Origin: PALSA-505 sp035308365
GTDB lineage: Bacteria; Actinomycetota; Actinomycetes; Streptosporangiales; Streptosporangiaceae
DNA length: 32,312 bases
Direction of reading: 5' to 3'
Assembly: GCA_035308365.1 (NCBI GenBank)
Contig: DATGGU010000047.1
Span: forward strand, 1 to 32,312
Position numbers and translations under genes: made by a program. Below, piece by piece: positions 23,428-31,880 of the stretch. The number at the start of each line of letters is the position of its first letter. Position 1 is the first letter of the stretch. A model generated the notes under the pieces. It did not search any database, was not told the DNA's origin, and saw only the letters and a program-made list of their open reading frames with translations.

Positions 23428-26400
23428 CTAGGCCGTAACCGGGTAGTGGAGGTTCAGCACGACGGGCACAGCGCCGAAGGGCCTGCGGAATCGTGCTCCT
23501 GGCTTGTCCGGAGCGTGCGGCTCGGCGATGTTGGGCCAGCGCATGTTCATCCGGTCCGGGGTGAGCCCGGCGACCGAGTAGGGGAATTCCATGGCCGAGG
23601 TACGGTGCTGCTTCAGCAGCCCGCCCCAGCGGAACGCCGCGAAGACGTTGGCCAGTTCGCGGACGGACAGGAAGCCCCGGCCCAGCAGGTCGATACCGTA
23701 GACCGCCCCGGCCAGCTCGATCAGGTCATCGGCGCACTGTTCGAGCGCCGCGGACTTCGTCCGGTAGGACGTTCCGTCGGGGTTGACGATGCCCAGCTTC
23801 TCACCATGGACGGGTGAGTGGCTCTGCCGCGCTTCGCACTGCATCCAGTCGCACGCCGCCAGCAGCTCCCAGCGGATGCCACTGTGACTGGCCACGTCCC
23901 GGTAGAGGGGTTCGGCCCGCAGCAGCGGCCCCCTGGCGGTGGCCACGAAGGCGGTCCGCACGCCGTTGGGCATCTCGTGGTGGTATTGGATCAGCGGCGA
24001 GCGCTTGGCGCGGGCGGCAGCGTCCCGTGGCTTCGAGCCGGTGTCCCTGGCTGACTGGCCCGCCTGAGTGGACGGCTTGGCCACCGGCACGGTCTCGGCG
24101 GTGAGCTGGGCCGAGATGGGCTTGGCCGATGCGGTCTGGGCGGACAGCCTGGTCGCGGCTGAGCTCTGCGCTGACGCGCCCGGGTGGTCCGGCTTGCTCG
24201 CGCCGGGCTGCGACGCGGGCCGGTGCTGTCCGCCGAACATCGCGCCGGGCTGCGACGCGGACCGGTGCTGTCCGCCCAACGTCGCGCCGGGCTGCGAGGC
24301 GGACCGGTGCAATCCACCAAACAGGCCGTCAGGCTTGGCGGTCGGCGCGGTCGTGGTCGTCGTTCCCGGAATCTCGGCCATCGGTGCCAAGGACCGGTGC
24401 TTCGTGGCGGTGACTGAACCCGCCGTCCGGGGGCTCGCCTGCGTGGTTGGGCCGGATGTGGATGCGGGGCCAGGGTCGGGCGTCAGCCCATGCGCCGTTC
24501 GCGATCCCGTCTTGGTGTGCGATCCCGTCTGGGTCCATGCTGCGTTCCCGGGGCCCGAGACCCTTGGCGTGCGGACGGCGGTGCCCGTTCCCGCGGCGGC
24601 TCCCGATTCCAGGCCTGTCCCGGTTGCGGTTCCGGTGCCGGGCAGGGCAGTCGGCTGGTGTGCGGCTGCGGTACCAAGCGGAGTCACCGATCCCGGCGCG
24701 GCGGCGGAACCCGGTGCGGCAACCAGACCCGGCATCGTCACTGTTTCCGGTGGGGTGACCGTTCGCGGCGCAGTGGTGCGCGGATGAGCCGGCGCGCGCG
24801 GAGGGGGTGGCGTGCTGGAGTCATGCGGTGGGGCGGGTGTCGGCGGTGGGGTGCGCGGAGGGCTCGGCACGCCTGGTGGTGTGGTGCGCGGAGGGCTCGG
24901 TACGCGCGGCGGTGGGGTGCGCGGAGGGCTCGGTACGCGCGGTGGTGTGGTGGAGCCCCGGGACGGGCTCGGGGTTGGTGGCGCCGGGGTCGTCCGTCCG
25001 GCCGGGGCTTCGCTCCCTCGTCCGGCCTTGCTGCCGCCCTCATGAATCCCAGGGATGGATGCTCCACCCGGAGTCTGCTTGGCCGGCGTTTGCGTGCTGG
25101 TGGTGCTCGGTGCTGAGGACAGGTCGTACCGGTACAGGTCGTACTGGTGCATGAGGGAGATGAGCTTGGCGCCGTAGCTGGGATCGGTGGCGTAGACGCC
25201 GGTCAGCGCGGACGCGAACCCGTCGGGGTTGTGCTGCTCGGCCATGGCCTGCCGGTAGTACCCGCTGGTCGCCAGCAGCTTGCCGTGGTCGTTGATGCTC
25301 TCGGCGACGTTGTTGTAGACCCGGAATGACGCGTTGCGGGTCACGGACTGCCCGTTCTCGAACTCCTGGGTCACCTGCCAGTCCCGGCCGGCCGGGCCAC
25401 TGCCCTTGATGCCGAACAGGTTGTGATCGTTTACGGCCAGCCCGCTTTGCCCCCAGCCGGATTCGTCGATGGCCTGAGCGATGGTGACGGCGGCCGGGAT
25501 GCCGTACTGGCGCTGAGTGGCGATGGCCCCCGGCACGATCTTGGCGATGAAGGCCTGCCTCGTGGCGGCGTCGGGGCCGGACGTGGCCGGGAGGGCTGGG
25601 AGGTGCCTGCTGTAGGGAGTCGTGAGGGCCGTCGGTGAACCGGCCGACGGGTGCGTCGCGGTGGAGAGCCCGGGCACGGCCGCGGTCCCGTGGGTGGATG
25701 CGTCGAGCGTCGCGGACTGCGCCGTGGGCCCGGTCCCTGGCACGCTGCTCTGGGACAGTTCATGAACCCCCGCTCCACTCTGGGGCGACGCGGGTCCGGG
25801 CCGGCCGTGTGGCCGCACGTGGTGGATGTGGTAGCCGGCTGGCGCATGGCTCGCCGAGGTAGTGAGTCCCCGGGCGGACAGGGCCCGGCCCGAGGCGGCC
25901 GGGTCCGCCGCCGCCGTGCCACCGGACGCGGCTCCCGGTCCAGTGGAACCGGGAACGTCGGCGAGTCCCGGGCTCGTGCTGGTTGCCTGCCGGTGCTCTG
26001 CCTGCTGGTGCTCTGCCTGCTGGTGTTGGGTCTGCGGCTGTCCGCCGGCACCCGCGGAACCGGTCAGCTCGCCGTTGTTGACGAATCCCTCGATGCCCTG
26101 GGCAGCCAGAGACCCGCCGTACTCGTGTGCGTTGACCGAGAAGTTCGGCAGCGAATCGCCGCCGATGGTGTGCAGTACTCCGCCGGTGTACTGGGTCACG
26201 ACCTCGACGTGGCCGTCGAAGAGCACCCAGTCCCCGGGCTGCGGCTGGTAGCCGTCACCCAGCGGGTGCCAGCGGCCGTGTGCCTGCGCATCCTGCTTGA
26301 CCGACATGATGCCCGGGGACGCGGGGTTGGGGTCGACCCGGACGTCTGCCCATTCGTGCAGCGGCCAGGGGTAGGAGCCGCCGCCGGTCACCCAGCTCTG

Positions 26401-27039
26401 TTGCCCGGCCGCCTGGGCGCCCAGCTCCAGGGTGAGGCTGGCGAATGCCGCGCAGGACGGGCCGTGATCGACGCCGTCGAGGCTGTCGTGCTGCCAAATG
26501 ATCGCCTCCATCTCGGCCGGGGTCTTGTTCGCGGCCATCCGGAGGTAGTAGTTGGCGACGTTGACGATGGCCGGGCGAAGAGCCGAATCGTCCTGGGCAA
26601 GCTGCGCATCGGCCGAGCTGAGCGTCGCGGCCGAAGCGCCGGAGCCGCCCGCCGAGTGGGCGGCGCCGCGCGCCGGCCCGACGGCCCGGGCCGGTTCCGG
26701 TGGCCGCGGAGCCTGGTCCGCCGCCCGGTGCGCGGTGTCCTTGCCGGCCGCTGTCTGGCCGGCGTGGTCGCTGCCGACTTGGTCCGTGCTGGCCTGGTCC
26801 GTGCTGGCCTGGTGCGTGCCGGTCCGATCCGTGCTGGCCTGGTGTGTGCCGGCCTGGCCGGTGTCGGTCCGATCCGTGCTGGCCTGGGGTGTGGCCAGGA
26901 GGCGTATCTGGGTGCTGGGCGCAGGGGTGACACCGGCGGCTGCGTTGGGAGCGAGGGTGAACCCGGTCACCGCTCCGCTTGCACTGAGGCTGACGAGCGC
27001 CGTCACCTGCTGCCACCAGGGCAGGTTGGTCGTCTGCAT
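23428..27039 (-). CDS. Exported multidomain peptidoglycan hydrolase (CHAP-like, GH73, C-terminal lysozyme-like)
   Basis: 1203 aa, ATG with GAGGTGAA 5 nt upstream. Residues 7-36 are a signal or anchor segment (VTALVSLSASGAVTGFTLA), followed by a Thr/Asp/Gln-rich repeat linker. About 150-320 is a CHAP-like amidase/endopeptidase domain with Cys in DHGPSCAAFASL, His in WVLFDGHVEVVTQ, and IGGDSLPNFS. About 495-640 is a glucosaminidase (GH73) with Glu in IAQAIDESGWGQSGLA, NLFGIKGSG and the YATDPSYGAKLISLM ending. About 650-1010 is Pro/Thr/Ala-rich, including PPRVPSPPRT repeats and a 14-residue triple repeat. About 1015-1203 resembles a transglycosylase-like domain (IRWELLAACDWMQCEARQ). It probably cuts septal wall or opens a path for a trans-envelope assembly with the flanking membrane proteins. 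Confidence 0.85.
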   Translation of the reverse strand: MQTTNLPWWQQVTALVSLSASGAVTGFTLAPNAAAGVTPAPSTQIRLLATPQASTDRTDTGQAGTHQASTDRTGTHQASTDQASTDQVGSDHAGQTAAGKDTAHRAADQAPRPPEPARAVGPARGAAHSAGGSGASAATLSSADAQLAQDDSALRPAIVNVANYYLRMAANKTPAEMEAIIWQHDSLDGVDHGPSCAAFASLTLELGAQAAGQQSWVTGGGSYPWPLHEWADVRVDPNPASPGIMSVKQDAQAHGRWHPLGDGYQPQPGDWVLFDGHVEVVTQYTGGVLHTIGGDSLPNFSVNAHEYGGSLAAQGIEGFVNNGELTGSAGAGGQPQTQHQQAEHQQAEHRQATSTSPGLADVPGSTGPGAASGGTAAADPAASGRALSARGLTTSASHAPAGYHIHHVRPHGRPGPASPQSGAGVHELSQSSVPGTGPTAQSATLDASTHGTAAVPGLSTATHPSAGSPTALTTPYSRHLPALPATSGPDAATRQAFIAKIVPGAIATQRQYGIPAAVTIAQAIDESGWGQSGLAVNDHNLFGIKGSGPAGRDWQVTQEFENGQSVTRNASFRVYNNVAESINDHGKLLATSGYYRQAMAEQHNPDGFASALTGVYATDPSYGAKLISLMHQYDLYRYDLSSAPSTTSTQTPAKQTPGGASIPGIHEGGSKAGRGSEAPAGRTTPAPPTPSPSRGSTTPPRVPSPPRTPPPRVPSPPRTTPPGVPSPPRTPPPTPAPPHDSSTPPPPRAPAHPRTTAPRTVTPPETVTMPGLVAAPGSAAAPGSVTPLGTAAAHQPTALPGTGTATGTGLESGAAAGTGTAVRTPRVSGPGNAAWTQTGSHTKTGSRTAHGLTPDPGPASTSGPTTQASPRTAGSVTATKHRSLAPMAEIPGTTTTTAPTAKPDGLFGGLHRSASQPGATLGGQHRSASQPGAMFGGQHRPASQPGASKPDHPGASAQSSAATRLSAQTASAKPISAQLTAETVPVAKPSTQAGQSARDTGSKPRDAAARAKRSPLIQYHHEMPNGVRTAFVATARGPLLRAEPLYRDVASHSGIRWELLAACDWMQCEARQSHSPVHGEKLGIVNPDGTSYRTKSAALEQCADDLIELAGAVYGIDLLGRGFLSVRELANVFAAFRWGGLLKQHRTSAMEFPYSVAGLTPDRMNMRWPNIAEPHAPDKPGARFRRPFGAVPVVLNLHYPVTA
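24199..24324 (-). repeat. 42-bp in-frame triple repeat inside the hydrolase gene
   Basis: Units at 24199-24240, 24241-24282 and 24283-24324 encode three copies of a 14-residue motif (FGGQHRSASQPGA type) in the low-complexity linker between GH73 and the C-terminal domain. The high identity implies recent slippage expansion. Confidence 0.9.
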
Positions 27040-27110
27040 GGGTTCACCTCATTTCCTGAATGCGTGAGCGGCTCAGCGGTGGATTCGGGCGGCGCGATGA
27101 TGTGGCTGAC

Positions 27111-28187
27111 TTATCCCAGGAGTTTCGGGTCGGGCAGGTGCTTCAGAATGGCCTGGACCTCGGGGTTGCCTGGGTTATTCACGTTCTCGAAGAGCGTGGC
27201 GGCATCTTGCGCCGCCTGTGGCGCGGCTCCGACAACCCACTTCTGGTAGACATCCGACACAAGTGCGGCCTGCCCGGCCGGCGTCGTTATCGGCTTGGCG
27301 CACATGGCGGGAAAGCCGGCATGGGTTGTGAGCCGCGAGGACCCCGTATAGCGAAGGCAGTTCGCCGAACTGCTTTCAAGTCCTGACTGAACGATCGCAT
27401 TGCCGTTCGAGCCGGTGACGGTCGCGCCGCCGATGATGTTGTTGATGGCCCGGGCGGCGACCGCGAGGCTGTCGATCGCGTTGTACGGGTTGTACGGGCT
27501 GTGCAGGTTGAGTGACCAGGCGATCTCGCCGCCCTGCCCGGGCGTGATCGGCTCCAGGCCGAGGCGGCCGCTCTTGACGTCCGCGTAGGCGGGATTGTCG
27601 TTGCTCATCAGCAGTGAGAACACCCAGAGGATCTGGCTGGTCGAGCTCGCGCAGGCGAAATTGACCTGATTCGGCTCGGACTTCACATCCGGATTCTGGC
27701 AAGCCTTGGTCATCTCGGATTGCACGGTTGTGACGCTGGCCGGCCATCCGGGGCCGCCCCGGGTCAGGACGATTCCGATAACAATGGCCAGTACCGCGAT
27801 GACGGCCGTTCCTACCGCCGCCTTACGGCCGGAGGAAAGGCCCGGAGAATAGGACGTGCTCCGGCCGTGGTCCACGAGCTTCTGGGTCCGTGTCTCGGCG
27901 GAACCCCGCTGGCCGGCCGGATGGGCATGCGGTGGCCTTTGCCGCGGCTGGTAGAAATCCGGAATCCGGTCCTCGTCGAGATACCGGTAACCATCGTCCG
28001 GCCCGGGGAGGTTGGGTTCCCGGTAGGGGCCATCGGGGAAGCGCTGATCGTCATCGGGAAACGCCAGTTGGCGCTCCAGTGACTCGCGCACGTCAGAGAG
28101 CTTGCGCTCGAGTTCGGCGGCCTGGTCCTTCAGGTCGGCGAGAGACTCGGTCTCGAGGTGCGTGTCGTGATCGAAGCGCGTGCTCAT
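27111..28187 (-). CDS. Coiled-coil single-pass membrane protein, unknown function
   Basis: 358 aa from the ATG at 28187, preceded by AGAGGTGAACG. Residues 10-42 form a coiled coil (LADLKDQAAELERKLSDVRE). A Pro/Asp-rich linker reaches about 120, then one membrane helix (AAVGTAVIAVLAIVIGIVL). The outer domain (about 150-358) has four cysteines (KACQNPD, NFACASS, ANCLRYTG, AMCAKPI), an NYAxx-type helix region and NIIGGATVTGSNGNAIVQSG. The family is not recognised. The start codon overlaps the stop of the small ORF upstream (ATGA), and the hydrolase gene follows 71 bp downstream, so the three are probably co-transcribed. Type II topology matches accessory proteins of secretion or conjugation complexes, but no ATPase is present here. 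Confidence 0.8.
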   Translation of the reverse strand: MSTRFDHDTHLETESLADLKDQAAELERKLSDVRESLERQLAFPDDDQRFPDGPYREPNLPGPDDGYRYLDEDRIPDFYQPRQRPPHAHPAGQRGSAETRTQKLVDHGRSTSYSPGLSSGRKAAVGTAVIAVLAIVIGIVLTRGGPGWPASVTTVQSEMTKACQNPDVKSEPNQVNFACASSTSQILWVFSLLMSNDNPAYADVKSGRLGLEPITPGQGGEIAWSLNLHSPYNPYNAIDSLAVAARAINNIIGGATVTGSNGNAIVQSGLESSSANCLRYTGSSRLTTHAGFPAMCAKPITTPAGQAALVSDVYQKWVVGAAPQAAQDAATLFENVNNPGNPEVQAILKHLPDPKLLG

Positions 28188-28444
28188 CGTTCACCTCTGG
28201 CGGATGACCTGTGCCGGAGATATCCAGCTTCGCTGACGGCCGGTACGGAACCTCTCGGCGGGACGGAAGATCGACGCGGAACTGACTGGCGCCGACCGGT
28301 GGCGTTCGAACAGAATGACGAGTAGTCACCCGTCGGCCAGCAGGTAGCCTCCAGCTGGCTTGCGCCGCTGGTCACACGGCTGTTGATCTCCGTTGAACCG
28401 GGGCTCGCGGTCGCGGCGCCGGTGGCACAGGTCATGGGAGGCAC
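28184..28444 (-). CDS. Small Cys/Ser/Thr-rich ORF, probable leaderless first gene of the operon
   Basis: 86 codons from the GTG at 28444 (ATG at 28435 also possible). The -10 box (28452-28457) ends 7 nt before the GTG, fitting a leaderless mRNA, and the TGA overlaps the next ATG (ATGA), fitting translational coupling. The first about 50 codons show good G/C at third positions (39 of 50), the rest only about half. Residues include MTCATGAATASPGSTE and a ATCWPTGDYSSFCSN segment with two cysteines 9 apart. It has no known domain. It may be a small regulatory or precursor peptide, or only a coupling leader. Confidence 0.45.
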   Translation of the reverse strand: MPPMTCATGAATASPGSTEINSRVTSGASQLEATCWPTGDYSSFCSNATGRRQSVPRRSSVPPRGSVPAVSEAGYLRHRSSARGER

Positions 28445-28451
28445 GCTCGCT

Positions 28452-28481
28452 ATTAGAACACATATACGACTGAACTCTCAA
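28452..28481 (-). promoter_or_regulatory. Sigma-70-type promoter of the envelope operon
   Basis: On the minus strand TTGAGA (28481-28476) and TCTAAT (28457-28452) each match the consensus in five of six bases, with an 18-bp spacer. This is the best promoter match seen in the window. Initiation near 28444 would place the 5' end at the GTG of the small ORF. Confidence 0.65.
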
Positions 28482-28668
28482 GTGAAAGTTCTGTTCGCAC
28501 ACTCGTTCGCGCAACGTGGCCGGTTTACATGAGGGTCAGCGGTGACGCTTCGACCGTGCCGTACTGGTTGGCTGAACGCTTTCCGGATGTACCGCAATGA
28601 ACTGGAAAACGTCAACCCACCTACACAAGCCGCCGCTGTCGCCCGTTGGCTGCTACCGGGACGGCCGA

Positions 28669-31563
28669 TCACGAAGCACCGGGCTCGTCGCGGAGATCGC
28701 CGGACTCGGCCTGGACTGGCTCCGCCTCGGCGTGGACTGGCCCCGCCTCGGCGTGGACCGCCTCCGCCTCGGCCGTCCTGCCGAGCGCCGACAGCACCTC
28801 GGCCAGCTTGCCGAGGCTGGCCGAGAGCGCGGGCCGGTAGCGGTCAGGATCAGCCACCGCGAGCTCACGGTAGATCCCGGCAGCCTCCTGCTCGGCCGTG
28901 ACGGCATCGTCGAACTTGCCGACGTCACGCAGCCTGCTGCCGAGATTGCCGAGGGCGCGAGCCAGGTCGGGCCGGTACCGGACGGGGTCCACAGTGGCCA
29001 GCTCGCGGCGGATGATGACCGCCTCCTTGGCTGGTGCCACCGCGTCGGCGGCCCTGCCCAGCTCGGCGTAGCGGGTGGCGAGGTTGCTCAGCGTGCGGGC
29101 CAGGTGCGGCCGGTGCCGGGCGGGGTCGCTGGCGGCCAGCTCGCGGCGGATGGTGACCGCCTCCTTGGCCGGCGCGATGGCGTCGGCCGGACGGCCCAGC
29201 TCGGACAGGGTGATCACCAGGTTGGTGAGCGAGGTGGCCAGGTCGGGAAGATAACGGGCCGGGTCATCGGTGGCCAGCTCGCGCCGGAGGATGACGGCCT
29301 CCTGCTCGGCGCGCAGGGCATCGGCAGGGCGGCCGAGCTGGGAAGCCCAGATGCCCAGGTTGGTCAGCGAGGTGGCCAGGTCGGGGAGGTGCACGGCCGG
29401 GTCTGCGGTGGCCAGCTCGCGGCGGATGGTGACCGCCTCCTGCTCGGCGCTGATGGCATCGGCGGGGCTGCCAAGCTGGGAGTGCCAGATGGCGAGGTTG
29501 GTGAGCGCGGCGGCGAGATCGGTCCGGTACTCGTGGGGGCTGGCCGCGGCCAGTTCGCGGAAGATCGTGACGGCTTCTTTGGCCGGGGCCACGGCGTCGA
29601 CGGCCCGGCCCAGCTCGGCGTACCACACACCCAGATTGGTGAGGCAGGTGGCCAGCTCGGGGCGGTACCGTGCCGGGTCGGTGGCGGCCAGCTCGCGGTA
29701 GGTGGCCGCGGCTTCCTGCTCGGCGCGCAGGGCGTCGGCGGGGCGGCCGAGCTCGGCGAACCGGGTCCCCAGGTTGGTCAGCGAAGTAGCCAGCTCGGGG
29801 CGGTACCTGGTGGGGTCGTCGGCTACCAGCTCGCGGTAGGTGGCTGCGGCTTCCTGCTCGGCGCGCAGGGCGTCGGCCGGCCGGCCGAGCTCGGCGAACC
29901 TGATGCTGAGATCGGTGAGTGCGCGGACCAGCTCGGGATGGTAGCGGCCGGGTCTGGCGGCGCTCTCGCCGGGACGCCCGCGGCTGGATCCCGCTGCCTG
30001 CGAGGCGTTGTCCACCGCCGGTGACGGTAGCTGAGCGAGTACGAGCGCGGCCCGGTCATCCCATTCGGCTCTGCTCCAGGAGCCCTCGCCGAGGGTCATG
30101 GACTCCCTGGCGCGCAGAATCGCGATCAGGTGTGCCTGGGCCAGCACCGCGCTCGGGTACGGCATGTCAAGGGCGAGTTCGGCCAGCACCTCCGGTGTGG
30201 CCTCGGTGTCGGCCAGCGCCTCGGTGAGTAGCCGGCCCACCTCACCCCAGGTGTGCAGGGCGACCCTGGCCGCCGCCATGCCCAGGTGTGGCAGGTCATC
30301 GCGCAACGCCGCCGCGATGACCTGCTGTGGGCGGCTCTGGTAAGTGCTGGCTCTGGCCAGCACCGTCAGGGCGTGCTCGGCCTGCTCGGCGGTCAGGCCG
30401 CGCAGGAAAACACGGGTCAGCACGGGATCCGCGGCGAGTTGCCCGACGACGTGTGCCTCGGCGAGCAGGTGCGGCCGGGGCGACCCCAGCCGGCCGTCAG
30501 GACCCGCCGGGTACAGGTCATAGAGCCACTTCGCCCATCTCAGCCGCTGCTCTTCCTGACGGCCGGCCAGCTCAGGGATGCGGGCCAGCACCTCGGCCGC
30601 CTCCGTCACACTGCCCGCACCGATCAGGGCCCCCGCCGCCACCACCTGCTTCACCAGGGACTCGTGATCGGCCAGTTCGGCTGTCGCGGCGGCGTGCCGC
30701 CAGTACCGCGCCTCGTGTTCGAGCAACTCGTCCAGGGCGCCCTCGCTGAGCACCACCCACAACTGCGACCCTGGCCGGGCCGGGTGGCGCAGCACGGCCG
30801 CCAGCGCTGCCGCGTGCACAAGCAGCACCGGCACTCGCCGGGCGGCCCGCTCGATGCCCACCCGCTCGGGAACCTCGATGGACAGAGCGCGGGCAAAATG
30901 CGGCGCGGCGATCGCCGCCAGCTCAGCGTCCGAGACACTTTCGGCCAGCTGGCGGCCCAGCCGTATCGGCAGTGTGCAGGTCAGCAGCTGGACGACCGCC
31001 GGGCCGGAGCTCTCTATCAGCCGGTCCCACCACTCGCCCAGCGACCGGGTGACCAGCAGAACCCGGATGGGCCCCCGGTCCTCGAGCACGGATTCGAGCA
31101 TCGTGGCAAGCCCGGTGCGGATCTCCACGTCATCAAGTACGAGCAGCAGGCGGCCTCGTGGGTTCACCGCCCGTGCGGACTCGACGGCATGCGCCTCGTC
31201 CCCGGCCAGGACGAACCGGGAGTGATCCCCGGCCGCCTCCAGCTCTGCGGCAAGTTCCACCGCCAGCCGCGATTTGCCCACCCCACCCGCGCCAACCAGC
31301 ACCCGCACGGCCCGGGCCGGGCTCGATGTGCTCCACGCTCTCAGTTCTTCGAGTTCGGCGTCCCGGCCGGTGAACGGCACCAGCCGCCGATCCGGGCGGA
31401 GCAGCGCGGAAGGGCTCGTCGTTGGGTCGGCCGGCTGCGGCTGCTCCACCGCGATCCCCGCTTTCCCGGCCGCATTCGGGTCGGCAGCCGATGTCCCCCC
31501 CATGGCGTCCGGCATCCCGCGCTCATCCTGGCGCCGAATTTTCCACCGCACGTCCACACTCAT
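28669..31563 (-). CDS. STAND-type NTPase with C-terminal TPR array
   Basis: 964 aa. LVPFTGRDAELEELRAW opens an NTPase with P-loop VLVGAGGVGKSRLAVELA (about 88-105) and Walker B RLLLVLDDVE (about 138-147). IRVLLVTRSLGEWWDRL follows as the sensor region. About 150-540 is helical without a clear family match. From 541 come eight 46-residue TPR-like repeats (RPDLATSLTNLG...ELGRPADALRAEQEA...RREL) and a partial ninth. The tail repeats VHAEAGP/VHAEAEP. There is no N-terminal effector (no HTH, TIR or nuclease), unlike the regulator at 1419. Such proteins act as signal sensors, and some STAND-TPR proteins are antiphage or developmental. The start could also be GTG 31557, which sits 7 nt after an AGGGGGG, since that motif is too close to the ATG at 31563. 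Confidence 0.88.
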   Translation of the reverse strand: MSVDVRWKIRRQDERGMPDAMGGTSAADPNAAGKAGIAVEQPQPADPTTSPSALLRPDRRLVPFTGRDAELEELRAWSTSSPARAVRVLVGAGGVGKSRLAVELAAELEAAGDHSRFVLAGDEAHAVESARAVNPRGRLLLVLDDVEIRTGLATMLESVLEDRGPIRVLLVTRSLGEWWDRLIESSGPAVVQLLTCTLPIRLGRQLAESVSDAELAAIAAPHFARALSIEVPERVGIERAARRVPVLLVHAAALAAVLRHPARPGSQLWVVLSEGALDELLEHEARYWRHAAATAELADHESLVKQVVAAGALIGAGSVTEAAEVLARIPELAGRQEEQRLRWAKWLYDLYPAGPDGRLGSPRPHLLAEAHVVGQLAADPVLTRVFLRGLTAEQAEHALTVLARASTYQSRPQQVIAAALRDDLPHLGMAAARVALHTWGEVGRLLTEALADTEATPEVLAELALDMPYPSAVLAQAHLIAILRARESMTLGEGSWSRAEWDDRAALVLAQLPSPAVDNASQAAGSSRGRPGESAARPGRYHPELVRALTDLSIRFAELGRPADALRAEQEAAATYRELVADDPTRYRPELATSLTNLGTRFAELGRPADALRAEQEAAATYRELAATDPARYRPELATCLTNLGVWYAELGRAVDAVAPAKEAVTIFRELAAASPHEYRTDLAAALTNLAIWHSQLGSPADAISAEQEAVTIRRELATADPAVHLPDLATSLTNLGIWASQLGRPADALRAEQEAVILRRELATDDPARYLPDLATSLTNLVITLSELGRPADAIAPAKEAVTIRRELAASDPARHRPHLARTLSNLATRYAELGRAADAVAPAKEAVIIRRELATVDPVRYRPDLARALGNLGSRLRDVGKFDDAVTAEQEAAGIYRELAVADPDRYRPALSASLGKLAEVLSALGRTAEAEAVHAEAGPVHAEAEPVQAESGDLRDEPGAS
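28840..29943 (-). repeat. 138-bp tandem repeats encoding TPRs
   Basis: Eight in-frame units of 138 bp encode the 46-residue TPRs of the STAND protein. Units one and two are almost identical across the central helix pair (AELGRPADALRAEQEAAATY), and two sub-types alternate (ADALRAEQEA versus VDAVAPAKEA). This points to recent duplication or gene conversion. Confidence 0.9.
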
Positions 31564-31582
31564 ACCCCCCTGGACCGGTATA

Positions 31583-31671
31583 TGTCACCGATGCACGTGG
31601 TGAACAGCTGGTTCACTAGCGCTATTCTTCACCCCCGGTGTGTCACCATGCGATCGCTTTGTGTCACTATG
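31583..31671. promoter_or_regulatory. Three TGTCAC boxes upstream of the STAND gene
   Basis: TGTCACCGATG at 31583-31593, TGTCACCATG at 31641-31650 and TGTCACTATG at 31662-31671 are direct repeats. The last two are exactly 21 bp apart (two helical turns). They lie 20-110 bp upstream of the STAND start, in the likely promoter region. I infer a cooperative regulator-binding site; the regulator is unknown. Confidence 0.5.
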
Positions 31672-31811
31672 TGGCTCATGGGACCGGAGGCCTGCGCCCC
31701 CCAGGGTCGCGCGCCAGGGCGGTCGCAGGTAATTCGCTCGCCCGTCTCCGTCAGATCTGGCACTCTGATGGACGTCCGTTCGGCACCGAGAGAGGAAGGA
31801 GGCGTTTGATC

Positions 31812-31880
31812 ATGAGTTTCAACATGCGCCTCCACGATCAGGCTGTTCGCCGGCCTTGGGCCGGCTTCCCGCGGGATTGA
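31812..31880 (+). CDS. Possible 22-residue peptide with strong ribosome site
   Basis: ATG at 31812, preceded by GGAAGGAGG with 9-nt spacing (31794-31802), encodes MSFNMRLHDQAVRRPWAGFP plus RD and stops at 31878-31880, just where the GC-rich repeats begin. The ribosome site is among the best in the window, but there is no downstream partner gene for about 340 bp. It could be a small peptide, a regulatory leader, or chance. Confidence 0.35.
   Translation: MSFNMRLHDQAVRRPWAGFPRD

Noticed and set aside
24490..25116. Arg/Gly-rich plus-strand ORFs
   Set aside because: They are antisense translations of the Pro/Thr-rich linker of the hydrolase.
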